Positions 10,759 to 18,186 of a stretch of 64,000 nt of DNA are shown here, in pieces. This stretch comes from Owenweeksia sp965214115 (GTDB lineage Bacteria > Bacteroidota > Bacteroidia > Flavobacteriales > Schleiferiaceae), in NCBI GenBank assembly GCA_965214115.1, contig CBDCAU010000002.1:290231-354230 (forward strand). The letters are read 5' to 3'. The notes beneath the pieces were generated by a model. The model had not been told where the DNA came from. It made no database searches and saw only the letters and a list, made by a program, of their open reading frames with translations. Made by a program: the position numbers and the translations under genes. Position 1 is the first letter of the stretch. Each line of letters starts with the position of its first letter.

Positions 10759-11679
10759 CTACACCCTCTCCCATTCCATCCCCAATCCATCCGCCGTCAG
10801 CGGCCCCACCACACCATCATCGGCTTCATCGCCAAAGCGCGCTTCTTGAAAATGCAGCACCGCGAAAAGCGAGCGCGGCCCAAAATCGCCATCAATCGTT
10901 CCCTCGTAAAAATCTTCTTTCCGTAGTTTCTCCTGCATCTTTTTCACCAATTTCCCTTGGCTGCCGTAGCGCAGGCGGGCGGAAAGTTTCGTGTCGCCGG
11001 CTTCCGCTACTTTCAGCGCATCGCGACCATTCAATAAAATATAGTCGAAGCTGTTTTGCGAAAGTTCGTAGGCGCGCTTGATGAAAGTGGCCCACGGCCC
11101 TACTTCCGGCCGGTTGCCCAACTTGCTGCATTTGGGGTAGCCGCACACCACTTGGCAGCCCGCGCTGGCGTAGGTGGCGTGGCTGGTGCCTTGGCTCCAA
11201 GCGGCGTGCAGGTTGTCGAAGGGCGCCATAAATTCCACGCGGTCGTCATTTTCATAATCAAAATCATCGGCGGTGCGGCGGATGGGCAGTTTGTTCACTT
11301 GGCGGAAGGCATCGTGGCCGGTGCTTTTGCCGGGTTTGTGTTTCCCCTTTCGGAAATCTTTGATATAGCCCGTCATTAGTTGGTTCGCGCCGCTGCCGCC
11401 CTTTCGGATGGCGTTGCCGATATATTTTCGATGGGGCACGGTACTGCCGCAAAACAAGCGGAACGACTTGCCCGGCATCCACTGGCCGATGGTGCAGCGC
11501 GGGTGGCGGTGGTCAATTTCGGTGGGAGTCAAATCGGCGGATCTGCCCTCGCGGTGGTCGTCGTCATCTACTGGGAGCGCGCCGCGCAGGCCAAAGAAAT
11601 AGGTCTTGTTCGGGTCGGGCTTGGGGAAATGGTTGAGCGTCAAAAGACGGTGGAGGTGTTCTTCTTTTAATGTAAACAT
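10759..11679 (-). CDS. Peptidoglycan-binding domain protein of unknown function
   Basis: A 306-residue protein without an obvious signal peptide. The last 75 residues (SQGKLVKKMQEKLRKEDFY, then GTIDGDFGPRSLFAVLHFQ) are a PG_binding_1 domain, the small three-helix module that binds peptidoglycan and is found on amidases, L,D-transpeptidases and phage lysins. The first 230 residues match no family I can name. They contain H-A-T-Y-A-S-A-G-C-Q-V-V, which resembles the active-site SxGC motif of L,D-transpeptidases, but the rest of that domain is not evident. A cell-wall hydrolase or cross-linking enzyme is a reasonable guess and nothing more. It is transcribed alone, convergent with the peroxidase gene. 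Confidence 0.75.
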   Translation of the reverse strand: MFTLKEEHLHRLLTLNHFPKPDPNKTYFFGLRGALPVDDDDHREGRSADLTPTEIDHRHPRCTIGQWMPGKSFRLFCGSTVPHRKYIGNAIRKGGSGANQLMTGYIKDFRKGKHKPGKSTGHDAFRQVNKLPIRRTADDFDYENDDRVEFMAPFDNLHAAWSQGTSHATYASAGCQVVCGYPKCSKLGNRPEVGPWATFIKRAYELSQNSFDYILLNGRDALKVAEAGDTKLSARLRYGSQGKLVKKMQEKLRKEDFYEGTIDGDFGPRSLFAVLHFQEARFGDEADDGVVGPLTADGLGMEWERV

Positions 11680-11824
11680 TGGTATTGATTTTAATGAAAC
11701 AATGCATCGAAGTTAATGGGATTTTTCGGGAACGGTAACTTCCACTTCCCTTTGCCAAAAGCCATTTTTCTAAAAATAAAAAATACAGACATTTGAAAAC
11801 CAATAACTTGCAATAGTTTTCGGT

Positions 11825-11916
11825 TTTTTCATACTCTTAAAAAGAGAAAAGACCCCTATTTTCCGCACGGCATTTTCCTGAAAAAGAAGGGGTTTTCTCC
11901 TCTGCCGTGCTTTTTT
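11825..11916 (+). ncRNA. Candidate small RNA with interleaved stems and intrinsic terminator
   Basis: GAGAAAA..ACCCC (11844-11856) can pair with GGGGTTTTCTC (11889-11899), and GCACGGCA (11865-11872) pairs perfectly with TGCCGTGC (11903-11910), which is followed by six Ts. The two pairings cross, so they form a pseudoknot or are mutually exclusive, as in attenuators. A TTTG at 11792-11795 followed 18 bases later by TAGTTTTC (11814-11821) would fit a Bacteroidota promoter starting a transcript of about 90 nt. No Rfam family is recognised by eye. Confidence 0.35.
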
Positions 11917-11925
11917 AGTGCTATC

Positions 11926-11933
11926 TAATTTTG
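11926..11933 (+). promoter_or_regulatory. Putative -7 promoter element for the lipoprotein operon
   Basis: TAATTTTG matches TAnnTTTG. It lies about 105 bases upstream of the ATG at 12039 and just after the terminator at 11903-11916. This placement excludes a translation start upstream of 12039. Confidence 0.45.
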
Positions 11934-12038
11934 GCTTTTCAAAACAAGTGCAGCCCAAAGCTCTGGCGGTCAAAAAAATGTTGCCTAAATTGCCGATGTT
12001 CAACCCTTAGCCTGCCTTCTAAAAAAACAACTAAAACA

Positions 12039-13604
12039 ATGCTATTTTCAAAATCAAAACCCCTTGGCGGGAAATGTGGGACGGCGCTTTTGGCCGTGGC
12101 CTTTATGGTTTCCTGCCAGCGCGACAAGCTCGATTTCGACCAAATCGAAGACCTCGCCCTGAACCCCGAACTGGAAGTGCCGCTGGTCAATTTTAAGATG
12201 ACCCTCGGCGACTTGGTAAACCAAGACACCAATTTTACCACCCAGCCCAACGGCTCCGTGAAGGTGAAATATTTCATCGATAGCCTGTTCAGTTTTCCAT
12301 CGGAAGAATTTGTGGAACTGGGCGCGCTGCCGCCGGATTCCGTCCCCATCGTGGCCGCTTCGTCGCCTGTGGCCATCCCCAACCAAACGGTGAAATTGGA
12401 TGTAAACCAAGGCACGGAACTCTATCAGGCGGAGATGAAGAGTGGCGCGTTCAACCTTGGCCTCAATTCGTCCGCGCCTTATAATGAGGATATTGAGCTG
12501 AAGATGACGATTGTCAATTCTCGGTTGAACGGCAGCCCGCTTTCGCAAAATATCGTTTTGCCAAGGGGCAGCACATCCTCGTTGGAAAGTTTGGATTTAT
12601 CGGGCGCCATCATTGATTTTACCAATGGCGGGATGAGCAGCAACGTGCTGGAACTGAGCATAGAACAAGTGCAAACCGCCAACGGCAATTTGACCGATTC
12701 GCTCATTTTCAGTTTTGCTGGCGAGAATTTGAAGATTGAATCCACCACGGCCTTTTTTGGGCAGCGCGTGATTCCCTTGGCGGAAGATAAGTTCGCCTTT
12801 GACGATGCCAGTTTTGGCGAATTGTCCGAAGGGCTTTTGCTGGCCGACCCGCGTCTGGTTTTTGTGGTCAAAAATTCCATCGTGGCGCCCTTGAAACTGG
12901 ACATAAATTTGGAAGGCGAAAACAACAACGGACAAACGTTGGCCCTGCAATCCGCGCCCCAAACCATCGAGCCGGCCCGTTCCATTTCTGAGCAAGATTC
13001 CACGGGGGTGGAATACAATACCCAAAACAGCAACATCGCGGAATTCATCAATCACCGCCCTACCCAGTTGCGCTATTCGGGCCAAGTGGAACTGAATCCA
13101 AATGGGCAAACCACCAACGAAATTGGCGACGAATCTCGGCTGGACGTGGCGATGCTCATCGAAGCTCCGCTGCGGCTTTCCATCGATGATCTGAAACTGG
13201 TGGAAGAAATCGAGGGCATTGACTTTTTGAGCGCCAGCCCCGCCGAAATCGAAGAACTGGAATTCATTTTTTATCTCAAAAACGATTTCCCTTTCGATTT
13301 GAATATCAAAGCGGCGCTGCTGGATTCCGCTACGGGCGACAGTATCAACGGTTTTGAACTGGGCGTTTTGGACGCCGCGCCCGTGGGGCCAAACGGCAGG
13401 GTGATTCAAACCCTGAGCACCACCAAAAACCTCATCCTGCCGCCGGATGTCATTGCCGATTTGGACAAGACCGAAAAATTGCGTGTCCGCGCAAAACTCA
13501 ACACCCAAAACAGTGGCAGCGCCGTGGAATTGCTCAGCACCTATCAGCTCGATCTTCGCTTGGCCGTAAAAACTAAACTGAACATCCCAATCTCCGAACT
13601 ATGA
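12039..13604 (+). CDS. Large putative lipoprotein of unknown function
   Basis: A 521-residue protein whose N-terminus (KCGTALLAVAFMVSCQRD) is a lipoprotein signal with cysteine in the FMVSC lipobox, so it is probably anchored in the outer or inner membrane. The ATG at 12039 is preferred because it gives this signal directly; the open frame upstream overlaps the promoter. The mature part is rich in beta-strand-like sequence, with repeated segments of the type LDINLEGENNNGQTLAL, and could be a chain of immunoglobulin-like domains. No catalytic motif is seen. It overlaps the next gene by 4 bp (ATGA), so the two are translationally coupled. A partner role for the DUF5723 outer-membrane protein is inferred from this coupling only. 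Confidence 0.8.
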   Translation: MLFSKSKPLGGKCGTALLAVAFMVSCQRDKLDFDQIEDLALNPELEVPLVNFKMTLGDLVNQDTNFTTQPNGSVKVKYFIDSLFSFPSEEFVELGALPPDSVPIVAASSPVAIPNQTVKLDVNQGTELYQAEMKSGAFNLGLNSSAPYNEDIELKMTIVNSRLNGSPLSQNIVLPRGSTSSLESLDLSGAIIDFTNGGMSSNVLELSIEQVQTANGNLTDSLIFSFAGENLKIESTTAFFGQRVIPLAEDKFAFDDASFGELSEGLLLADPRLVFVVKNSIVAPLKLDINLEGENNNGQTLALQSAPQTIEPARSISEQDSTGVEYNTQNSNIAEFINHRPTQLRYSGQVELNPNGQTTNEIGDESRLDVAMLIEAPLRLSIDDLKLVEEIEGIDFLSASPAEIEELEFIFYLKNDFPFDLNIKAALLDSATGDSINGFELGVLDAAPVGPNGRVIQTLSTTKNLILPPDVIADLDKTEKLRVRAKLNTQNSGSAVELLSTYQLDLRLAVKTKLNIPISEL

Positions 13605-15004
13605 AAACCTTTAAATTTTTAACCCTCGCATTTCTAATATCGCTCAGTGCGTCCCTTCCATTCGGAAAGCTGGGTGCGCAAAGCGATCTTACGCTGTATA
13701 ATTTTAGCGGAGTGCCACAGAGCCTCCACGCTAATCCCGCGCTGCCGCAGCGAGCTAAATTTTACATCGGGCTGCCCGCCATTTCGGGCGTCCACGCACA
13801 TTATCACAACAATGGATTTGCTTTGGTAGATCTGTTAAAGGAAAACACCGATGTGAATGAAAATTTGGACCGAATTCTCCTGAACACGGATGAAAGGACG
13901 CATATTGCCTACCGCCAAAACGTTGATTTACTGAACGTTGGATTCCGAGCTGGGAAAACGTTCTGGCATTTTGGCGCGCAGCAGACGACCGATTTGAAGA
14001 TGGGCTATCCCGTGGATTTGCTGCGGTTTTTGCGCGGTACGGCGGTTGGTAATTCCAGCAATATTGGGGGCTTTAATTATGAAGTGCTGAACCGCACCAA
14101 CTACTTTTTGGGATTCCAGCAAAAACTGCTAAAAGACAGCCTGACCATCGGTGGGCGCGCCAAATTTATTATGGGGCAGCAGCACGCTCATTCCGAAAGA
14201 ACGGAAGCCCACCTCACCACCGATGACAGCAGCGCCATTTCCGTAGAAACAGATTTGTTGCTGCGTTCGGCGGGCATTTCCCAGTTTTTGGGTGATGGCG
14301 GTTATGGCGTGGACAATGTCCTTGGCGAAGTCTTTACCAAAAATGCTGGCTTTGCCGTGGATCTGGGCGCGCACTGGCGCATTTCGCCCAAGTGGTCGGC
14401 CTCGGTCAGCGCGCTCGATTTGGGATTTATAAACTGGACAGAAAATACCCGCGCCTACCAAACGCAAGGTCGCTTTACCTTCGATGGGATTGACGCCGAC
14501 GTAAATGGCGGCGATCTTGACAACTTCACGGACAGCCTCCAGAAAGCATTTCAAATAGTGGAAACCGACGGGGAAAGCTACCGCCGCTGGCTCAGCTCAC
14601 GGGTTTTTGCGGGCGCCAATTTCCATATCACCCCAAAAAATGCGGTCGGCGCTTTGTACCACGCCCGCTTTTGGAAAGGCGAAATGTACCACGATTTCAG
14701 TGTGAACTACCAAGGATTTTGGTCGCGCGGCTTTCAGTTTACCACCTCTTATTCTTTGATAAATGGCACAAAGCATAATGTAGGCGCAGGCTTGAGTTTG
14801 AAACTCTTCCCCCTGCAATTGTACATTGTGAGTGATAATATCCTTCACGCCATTTATTATGAAAAGTTGCAGACCTCCAACGTACGCGTGGGTTTGAACC
14901 TGACGTTTTATGGAAAAAGTGAAAAAGCACGGGTACGAAAAGAAGAGAAAAAAGCGATAAAATTGCGCCAAAAAATGGAACGAAAAGAAGAAAAAAACAG
15001 CTGA
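13601..15004 (+). CDS. DUF5723 family outer-membrane beta-barrel protein
   Basis: A 467-residue protein with signal peptide (LTLAFLISLSASLPFGKLGAQ) followed by LYNFSGVPQSLHANPALPQ and YIGLPAISGVHAHYHNNGF, the hallmark opening of the DUF5723 family. These Bacteroidota proteins resemble FadL/PorV-type barrels. Alternating aromatic strands run to the C-terminal VRVGLNLTFYG, which is followed by a very basic 30-residue tail (KARVRKEEKKAIKLRQKMER), an unusual end for a barrel and probably periplasmic. The start overlaps the stop of the upstream lipoprotein gene. Function in the family is unknown; transport or a T9SS-related role are both possible. Confidence 0.85.
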   Translation: MKTFKFLTLAFLISLSASLPFGKLGAQSDLTLYNFSGVPQSLHANPALPQRAKFYIGLPAISGVHAHYHNNGFALVDLLKENTDVNENLDRILLNTDERTHIAYRQNVDLLNVGFRAGKTFWHFGAQQTTDLKMGYPVDLLRFLRGTAVGNSSNIGGFNYEVLNRTNYFLGFQQKLLKDSLTIGGRAKFIMGQQHAHSERTEAHLTTDDSSAISVETDLLLRSAGISQFLGDGGYGVDNVLGEVFTKNAGFAVDLGAHWRISPKWSASVSALDLGFINWTENTRAYQTQGRFTFDGIDADVNGGDLDNFTDSLQKAFQIVETDGESYRRWLSSRVFAGANFHITPKNAVGALYHARFWKGEMYHDFSVNYQGFWSRGFQFTTSYSLINGTKHNVGAGLSLKLFPLQLYIVSDNILHAIYYEKLQTSNVRVGLNLTFYGKSEKARVRKEEKKAIKLRQKMERKEEKNS

Positions 15005-15063
15005 TTTTTTTTACTATTTTAAGTTCAAACTTGATTTCTTTGGGTCAATCGTACTTTGCGCCA

Positions 15064-15423
15064 ATGAACAAAAACTCCGCCGCCACCGCCGCGCCCACCC
15101 AAAACTTCGCTTTTTGGTTTCACGTTTTGCTCACCATTTCCGCTTGGGTCGGCCCGTTCCTTTTCAGTTGGTGGATCCTCGTGCCCTGCTATTTTGTGAT
15201 ATTGCTGCAGTTCTTGGTTTTCGACCGCTGCTTGCTCAATGCCAAGCACGATTTGGGCACCGAAAACGATGCGACGTTTTACTCCCTCCTTTTTGAAATG
15301 ATGGGGTTTTCCGTAAACCGGAAAGTGTTGAAATTCTGGGTGCGCCGCTATGTCTATCTGATTTTAGCGACCTTCACGATTTTTTGGCAGGTGGTTTTGG
15401 GGTTTGCGCCGCTGCTTTTTTGA
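15064..15423 (+). CDS. Small membrane protein, unknown
   Basis: 119 residues when started at the ATG at 15064; a longer frame from 15031 lacks support. Two long hydrophobic stretches near residues 16-55 form a pair of membrane helices (FHVLLTISAWVGPFLFSWWI and LVPCYFVILLQFLVF), and a third lies at the C-terminus (YVYLILATFTIFWQVVLGF). Between them is a short soluble segment with a C-L-L-N-A-K-H-D-L sequence. No family was recognised. It lies 60 bases after the DUF5723 gene on the same strand and ends 11 bases before the convergent HepT gene. Confidence 0.65.
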   Translation: MNKNSAATAAPTQNFAFWFHVLLTISAWVGPFLFSWWILVPCYFVILLQFLVFDRCLLNAKHDLGTENDATFYSLLFEMMGFSVNRKVLKFWVRRYVYLILATFTIFWQVVLGFAPLLF

Positions 15424-15433
15424 TATGGGAAAT

Positions 15434-15772
15434 TTACTCTTTTTCCAATAATTCCAATACTTTTATTTTGAGGCGCGGTAGATTATTATTGATAATCTCC
15501 CAAATGCGCAATTCATCAAGTTGGTCATATTGATGGATGACCAAATTTCTTAGCCCCACAATTTGTTTCGCTTCCTTTAATTGAAAATCGGGCTGCCTCT
15601 TTAAAATGCGATTCATAGCCTCGCCAATGATTTCGAGATTTCTTTCAACTGCGTCTTGCAAAAACTCATTCTCGGAATAAGAATCAAAGTCATTGGTCTC
15701 CCATAAATAATTTTCAATCTTTTCGATGCATATTTTTATATCAAAAAGATGCTTTTTTGTATAATCATCCAT
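15434..15772 (-). CDS. hepT: HepT-like ribonuclease toxin (DUF86)
   Basis: A 112-residue helical protein of the HEPN/DUF86 family. The RNase motif Rx4-6H is present as R-N-L-V-I-H-Q-Y-D near residue 86, and the family sequence DAVERNLEIIGEA is intact. HepT toxins cleave or otherwise inactivate RNA and are neutralised by the MntA nucleotidyltransferase, which in studied pairs AMPylates a tyrosine beside the HEPN motif; here the tyrosine is in H-Q-Y-D. It overlaps the upstream mntA gene by 8 bp and is translated after it, the usual order. The pair is complete and probably functional. Confidence 0.9.
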   Translation of the reverse strand: MDDYTKKHLFDIKICIEKIENYLWETNDFDSYSENEFLQDAVERNLEIIGEAMNRILKRQPDFQLKEAKQIVGLRNLVIHQYDQLDELRIWEIINNNLPRLKIKVLELLEKE

Positions 15773-16070
15773 AAATTTTCTTTTTGCTATTTTCTACTGT
15801 TTTAGCAAAATAAGGGTTCTTGAAAGGTTTCAATCTAAGTAGGTCAATTTTTCTGTTAAAAAAGTCTTCGAGAGCAAATTGCAAATCCCATAGCAGCCTA
15901 CCCACTGTGAGTGGCTTCAAATCCTCCTCAAATTCCACCAAAAAATCAATATCACTCTCCTCCGTAAAATTGCCATTGGCGGCCGAGCCAAAAACATACG
16001 CCTCTTTTATCTTGTGCTTTTGCAAGATTTCAAAGAGTTTTTCTTTATTGTTTTCGATAATCGGAGCCAT
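15765..16070 (-). CDS. mntA: MntA-like nucleotidyltransferase antitoxin
   Basis: A minimal nucleotidyltransferase of about 101 residues. The catalytic signature is present as F-G-S-A-A-N-G followed by SDIDFLVEF, the GSx10DxD pattern of polymerase-beta-like transferases. Such proteins inactivate the partner HEPN toxin by adding AMP. An open frame extends to a GTG at 16103, but TAAATTTG on the - strand (16110-16103) is a good -7 promoter that would overlap that codon, so the ATG at 16070 is preferred. It is the first gene of the two-gene module and overlaps hepT by 8 bp. Confidence 0.88.
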   Translation of the reverse strand: MAPIIENNKEKLFEILQKHKIKEAYVFGSAANGNFTEESDIDFLVEFEEDLKPLTVGRLLWDLQFALEDFFNRKIDLLRLKPFKNPYFAKTVENSKKKIYG

Positions 16071-16102
16071 TTTTTGGTCTGAAGATTTTAGCGGCGCATC
16101 CA

Positions 16103-16110
16103 CAAATTTA
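16103..16110 (-). promoter_or_regulatory. Putative -7 promoter element for mntA-hepT
   Basis: On the - strand this reads TAAATTTG, matching TAnnTTTG, 33 bases ahead of the preferred mntA start at 16070. It helps decide that start over the GTG at 16103. Confidence 0.4.
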
Positions 16111-16755
16111 ACTTTCTTGTTTCAAAGCCGTTTCCGTTTGTTTTAAAATTCCTTCCAAGGTTGCATAATCCACGAACCCGCGCGCCAAGCGAAACGCCTT
16201 TTCGCCGGTATGCAAAATCAAAGAGGGAAACCCTTGGATACCCCAGCCCGACACGGTTTCCCATTCGGCGGCCACCAGTTCTTTCAGTTTGGGGTGTTGC
16301 ATTTTTTCGGCGAATTCGGTTCCGTTCAAACCGAAATCGGCAGCGCATTTCGCATAGGTTTCCCATTCAGCGGGCTGCAGGCCCTCTTTGTAAATCGCCT
16401 CTTGCAACCGCCCTGCAAATTCAACCTGTTTTTCAGGCAGTTGGTTGCGGAATAGCGCCATCGCCAAGGCCGGCGGCTCAGAATCGAAAATGGCTGTGCC
16501 TTCCTCCAAAGTTTCCAAAAAATCTTCACCGAACTTCACCCCCGTTTTTTCTTCCACTACTTGATAAGCCTCTGAAATGTAGCCAGCTACCTGTCCAATC
16601 GGGCCGACGCGCGAACCCGTGACCATCCCGCCGCTCAATACTTTGAAATCATATTCTTCCCCAAAGTTTTCTTGCAGCTCTTGGATGACCGGGCTGAACC
16701 CGTAGCACCATCCACAAAGCGCATCGTAAACGTAATAAATAGTATGTTTTTTCAT
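16108..16755 (-). CDS. DsbA family (FrnE-like) thioredoxin-fold oxidoreductase
   Basis: 215 residues beginning YYVYDALCGWCYGFSPVI, with a C-G-W-C active site 14 residues from the N-terminus. There is no signal peptide, so the protein is cytoplasmic, which fits the FrnE/2-hydroxychromene isomerase branch of the DsbA family rather than periplasmic DsbA. The conserved helical insertion and a cis-proline loop (GIQGFPSLIL) are present. Cytoplasmic members are linked to oxidative stress and thiol-disulfide exchange. It lies 7 bp downstream of the Fpg/Nei gene and is probably cotranscribed with it, a plausible oxidative-damage pair. Confidence 0.9.
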   Translation of the reverse strand: MKKHTIYYVYDALCGWCYGFSPVIQELQENFGEEYDFKVLSGGMVTGSRVGPIGQVAGYISEAYQVVEEKTGVKFGEDFLETLEEGTAIFDSEPPALAMALFRNQLPEKQVEFAGRLQEAIYKEGLQPAEWETYAKCAADFGLNGTEFAEKMQHPKLKELVAAEWETVSGWGIQGFPSLILHTGEKAFRLARGFVDYATLEGILKQTETALKQES

Positions 16756-16762
16756 AAGAATT

Positions 16763-17560
16763 TCAATCTTTTTTCTTCTGTTTTTCGGGTACTATAAAAG
16801 TGCCGCGACCTCCCACTACCAGTTTCTCAATTTTAGAATTGGGATAGTCAGGATGAATCGTATTTTTCTTGCGATAATTCACAAAAAAATCATCGGGAAA
16901 ATCGCCATAATGCGTATCCTTTTTAATAGCTGTTTTTACAATTTTTTGGGCGGATTTCAATAAATCTTCCAGTTCCTTTTTCGTGAGGTTTTTACACACG
17001 GTTTCGGGATGGATTCCCACTTCAAAAAGCATTTCGTCCGCAATCCAATTGCCGATGCCCGCGAATTTTTTCTGTTCCAGCAGCGCGCTTTTTATGACGA
17101 TGTTCCTGTCTTTCAAGGCATTGATAAAATCATCCGCTCCCGTTTCCAAAAGGTCGCTGCCGATTTTATTTTTCAATTGATATTCGGCCGGCGAATCGGT
17201 GATTTCCACCTTCCCGAACTTGCGCGAATCCACGAAGGCGAGTTTAGTATCATCATCAAAATGAAGGGCAAAGCGAGTAAATCGCGGTTTGGATTCTTCA
17301 TCCGTAAAAAGCCGCAACGAGCCGGTCATCCCAAAATGCAAATGCAGCCATTTTCCGTTGGAAATTTTGGCGAACAGATATTTTCCAATCCGTTCGGTTT
17401 CGGTAAAATGACTTCCTATCAAACTGTCCCTCAACTCTTTGACCGAATTTTTGAACATCCGGTCTTGCGGTTGCCCCACATCAATGTGAGTGATTTTTTG
17501 ACGGAGCGCGGCCTCGTCAAAATAGCGGCGCATTATTTCCACTTCGGGGAGTTCGGGCAT
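16763..17560 (-). CDS. Fpg/Nei family DNA glycosylase with zincless finger
   Basis: A 265-residue base-excision repair enzyme. It begins M-P-E-L-P-E-V-E, with the catalytic Pro2 and Glu3 of the family, and has the conserved GKYLFAKI and LHLHFGMTGSL segments and the helix-two-turn-helix region (FAGIGNWIADEMLFEVGIHP). Family enzymes excise oxidised purines or pyrimidines and cut at the abasic site. The C-terminal finger keeps the G-G-R-G-T loop that binds DNA, but the four zinc cysteines are replaced (H236, Y239, V258, K261), so it is a zincless finger like that of human NEIL1. It is first in a two-gene unit with the DsbA-like gene. Substrate preference (Fpg or Nei) cannot be assigned. Confidence 0.92.
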   Translation of the reverse strand: MPELPEVEIMRRYFDEAALRQKITHIDVGQPQDRMFKNSVKELRDSLIGSHFTETERIGKYLFAKISNGKWLHLHFGMTGSLRLFTDEESKPRFTRFALHFDDDTKLAFVDSRKFGKVEITDSPAEYQLKNKIGSDLLETGADDFINALKDRNIVIKSALLEQKKFAGIGNWIADEMLFEVGIHPETVCKNLTKKELEDLLKSAQKIVKTAIKKDTHYGDFPDDFFVNYRKKNTIHPDYPNSKIEKLVVGGRGTFIVPEKQKKKD

Positions 17561-17582
17561 CTTGTGAGAACTTTATTCGTTG

Positions 17583-17590
17583 TACTTTTG
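17583..17590 (+). promoter_or_regulatory. Putative -7 promoter element
   Basis: TACTTTTG matches TAnnTTTG, 42 bases before the ATG at 17632. It sits in the divergent gap with the Fpg/Nei gene. Confidence 0.5.
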
Positions 17591-17631
17591 GCGGTTCTGT
17601 ATCAATATATCATACAAAAAAAAGCAGCAAA

Positions 17632-18018
17632 ATGTTACAAACCAGCGTGGAGAGCGACAAATTTCAAGTGAACATCGAAAAGGCCATCGGCTATGTAAAA
17701 AACTTGGGGTTCGACAACATCAAGGCGCGCCACGACGACTACGAAAGCCCTGCCGAGCTTAGGATGCAAGGCGAAGACAAAGCCTATATGCCCGACATCA
17801 CCGGCGAAAAACACGGCGGGAAATTCTATTTTGAAATCGCCAACCGCAGCGACGACACGGCCAGCGTCATCAGCAAATGGAAACTAATGAGCACCCTCGC
17901 CGCGATGAAAAACGGCACGCTGCGCATCTTTGTCCCTTACGGCTCGATGAAATTCACCACCGAAATCTTGGAGGAAAAAAACATTCAGGCCGAGATTATC
18001 AAACTGAAAAAAGACTGA
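17632..18018 (+). CDS. Conserved hypothetical protein, possible nuclease-like fold
   Basis: A 128-residue soluble protein with no signal peptide or membrane segment. The pattern Y-M-P-D-I-T-G-E-K-H-G-G-K-F-Y-F-E-I-A resembles the PD...(D/E)xK strand pair of restriction-like folds, but the final lysine is absent, so an active nuclease is not supported. The C-terminal half (GTLRIFVPYGSMKFTTEILEE) is also typical of small alpha/beta proteins of that fold. It is monocistronic, with its own promoter and a strong terminator 31 bases after the stop. Function unknown. Confidence 0.7.
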   Translation: MLQTSVESDKFQVNIEKAIGYVKNLGFDNIKARHDDYESPAELRMQGEDKAYMPDITGEKHGGKFYFEIANRSDDTASVISKWKLMSTLAAMKNGTLRIFVPYGSMKFTTEILEEKNIQAEIIKLKKD

Positions 18019-18020
18019 GG

Positions 18021-18182
18021 GAATTTTCGATTGATTCGATTTACGATTAAAAACCGCTCCGGATTGGGGCGGTTTTTTTTGTTATCATCTTTTTTGAAAT
18101 TTTTAATTTTAGTCTTTTAGAATCTTCTAAGTTTACACTTCCGGCCCAATCGTAAATCGCAAATCAAAAAAAATCGTAAATC
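18021..18182. repeat. ATCGTAAATC-type intergenic repeat copies
   Basis: Two stretches (18026-18050 and 18148-18182) carry short near-repeats such as TCGTAAATCGCAAATC and CGATTTACGATT. Related copies occur at 36249-36281, 43073-43101 and 46923-46957, always between genes. Confidence 0.6.
18049..18080 (+). terminator. Intrinsic terminator
   Basis: CCGCTCC (18054-18060) pairs with GGGGCGG (18066-18072) across a GGATT loop, with five As before the stem and eight Ts after it. It ends the transcript of the 17632-18018 gene. Confidence 0.9.
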
Positions 18183-18186
18183 CATT

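Larger units (their letters stand above)
11680..12038. other. Divergent intergenic region with promoter and structured RNA candidate
   Basis: 359 bases between two divergent genes. It holds two interleaved inverted repeats ending in a T-run (11844-11916) and a promoter element (11926-11933), annotated separately. The rest (11680-11810) is AT-rich without evident features. Confidence 0.6.

Noticed and set aside
10639..10926. A 95-codon + strand frame after the peroxidase gene
   Set aside because: It runs antisense into the peptidoglycan-binding gene and has no recognisable content.
11931..12038. N-terminal extension of the lipoprotein gene
   Set aside because: It starts on a promoter-like TAATTTTG and would hide the lipoprotein signal, which begins at 12039.
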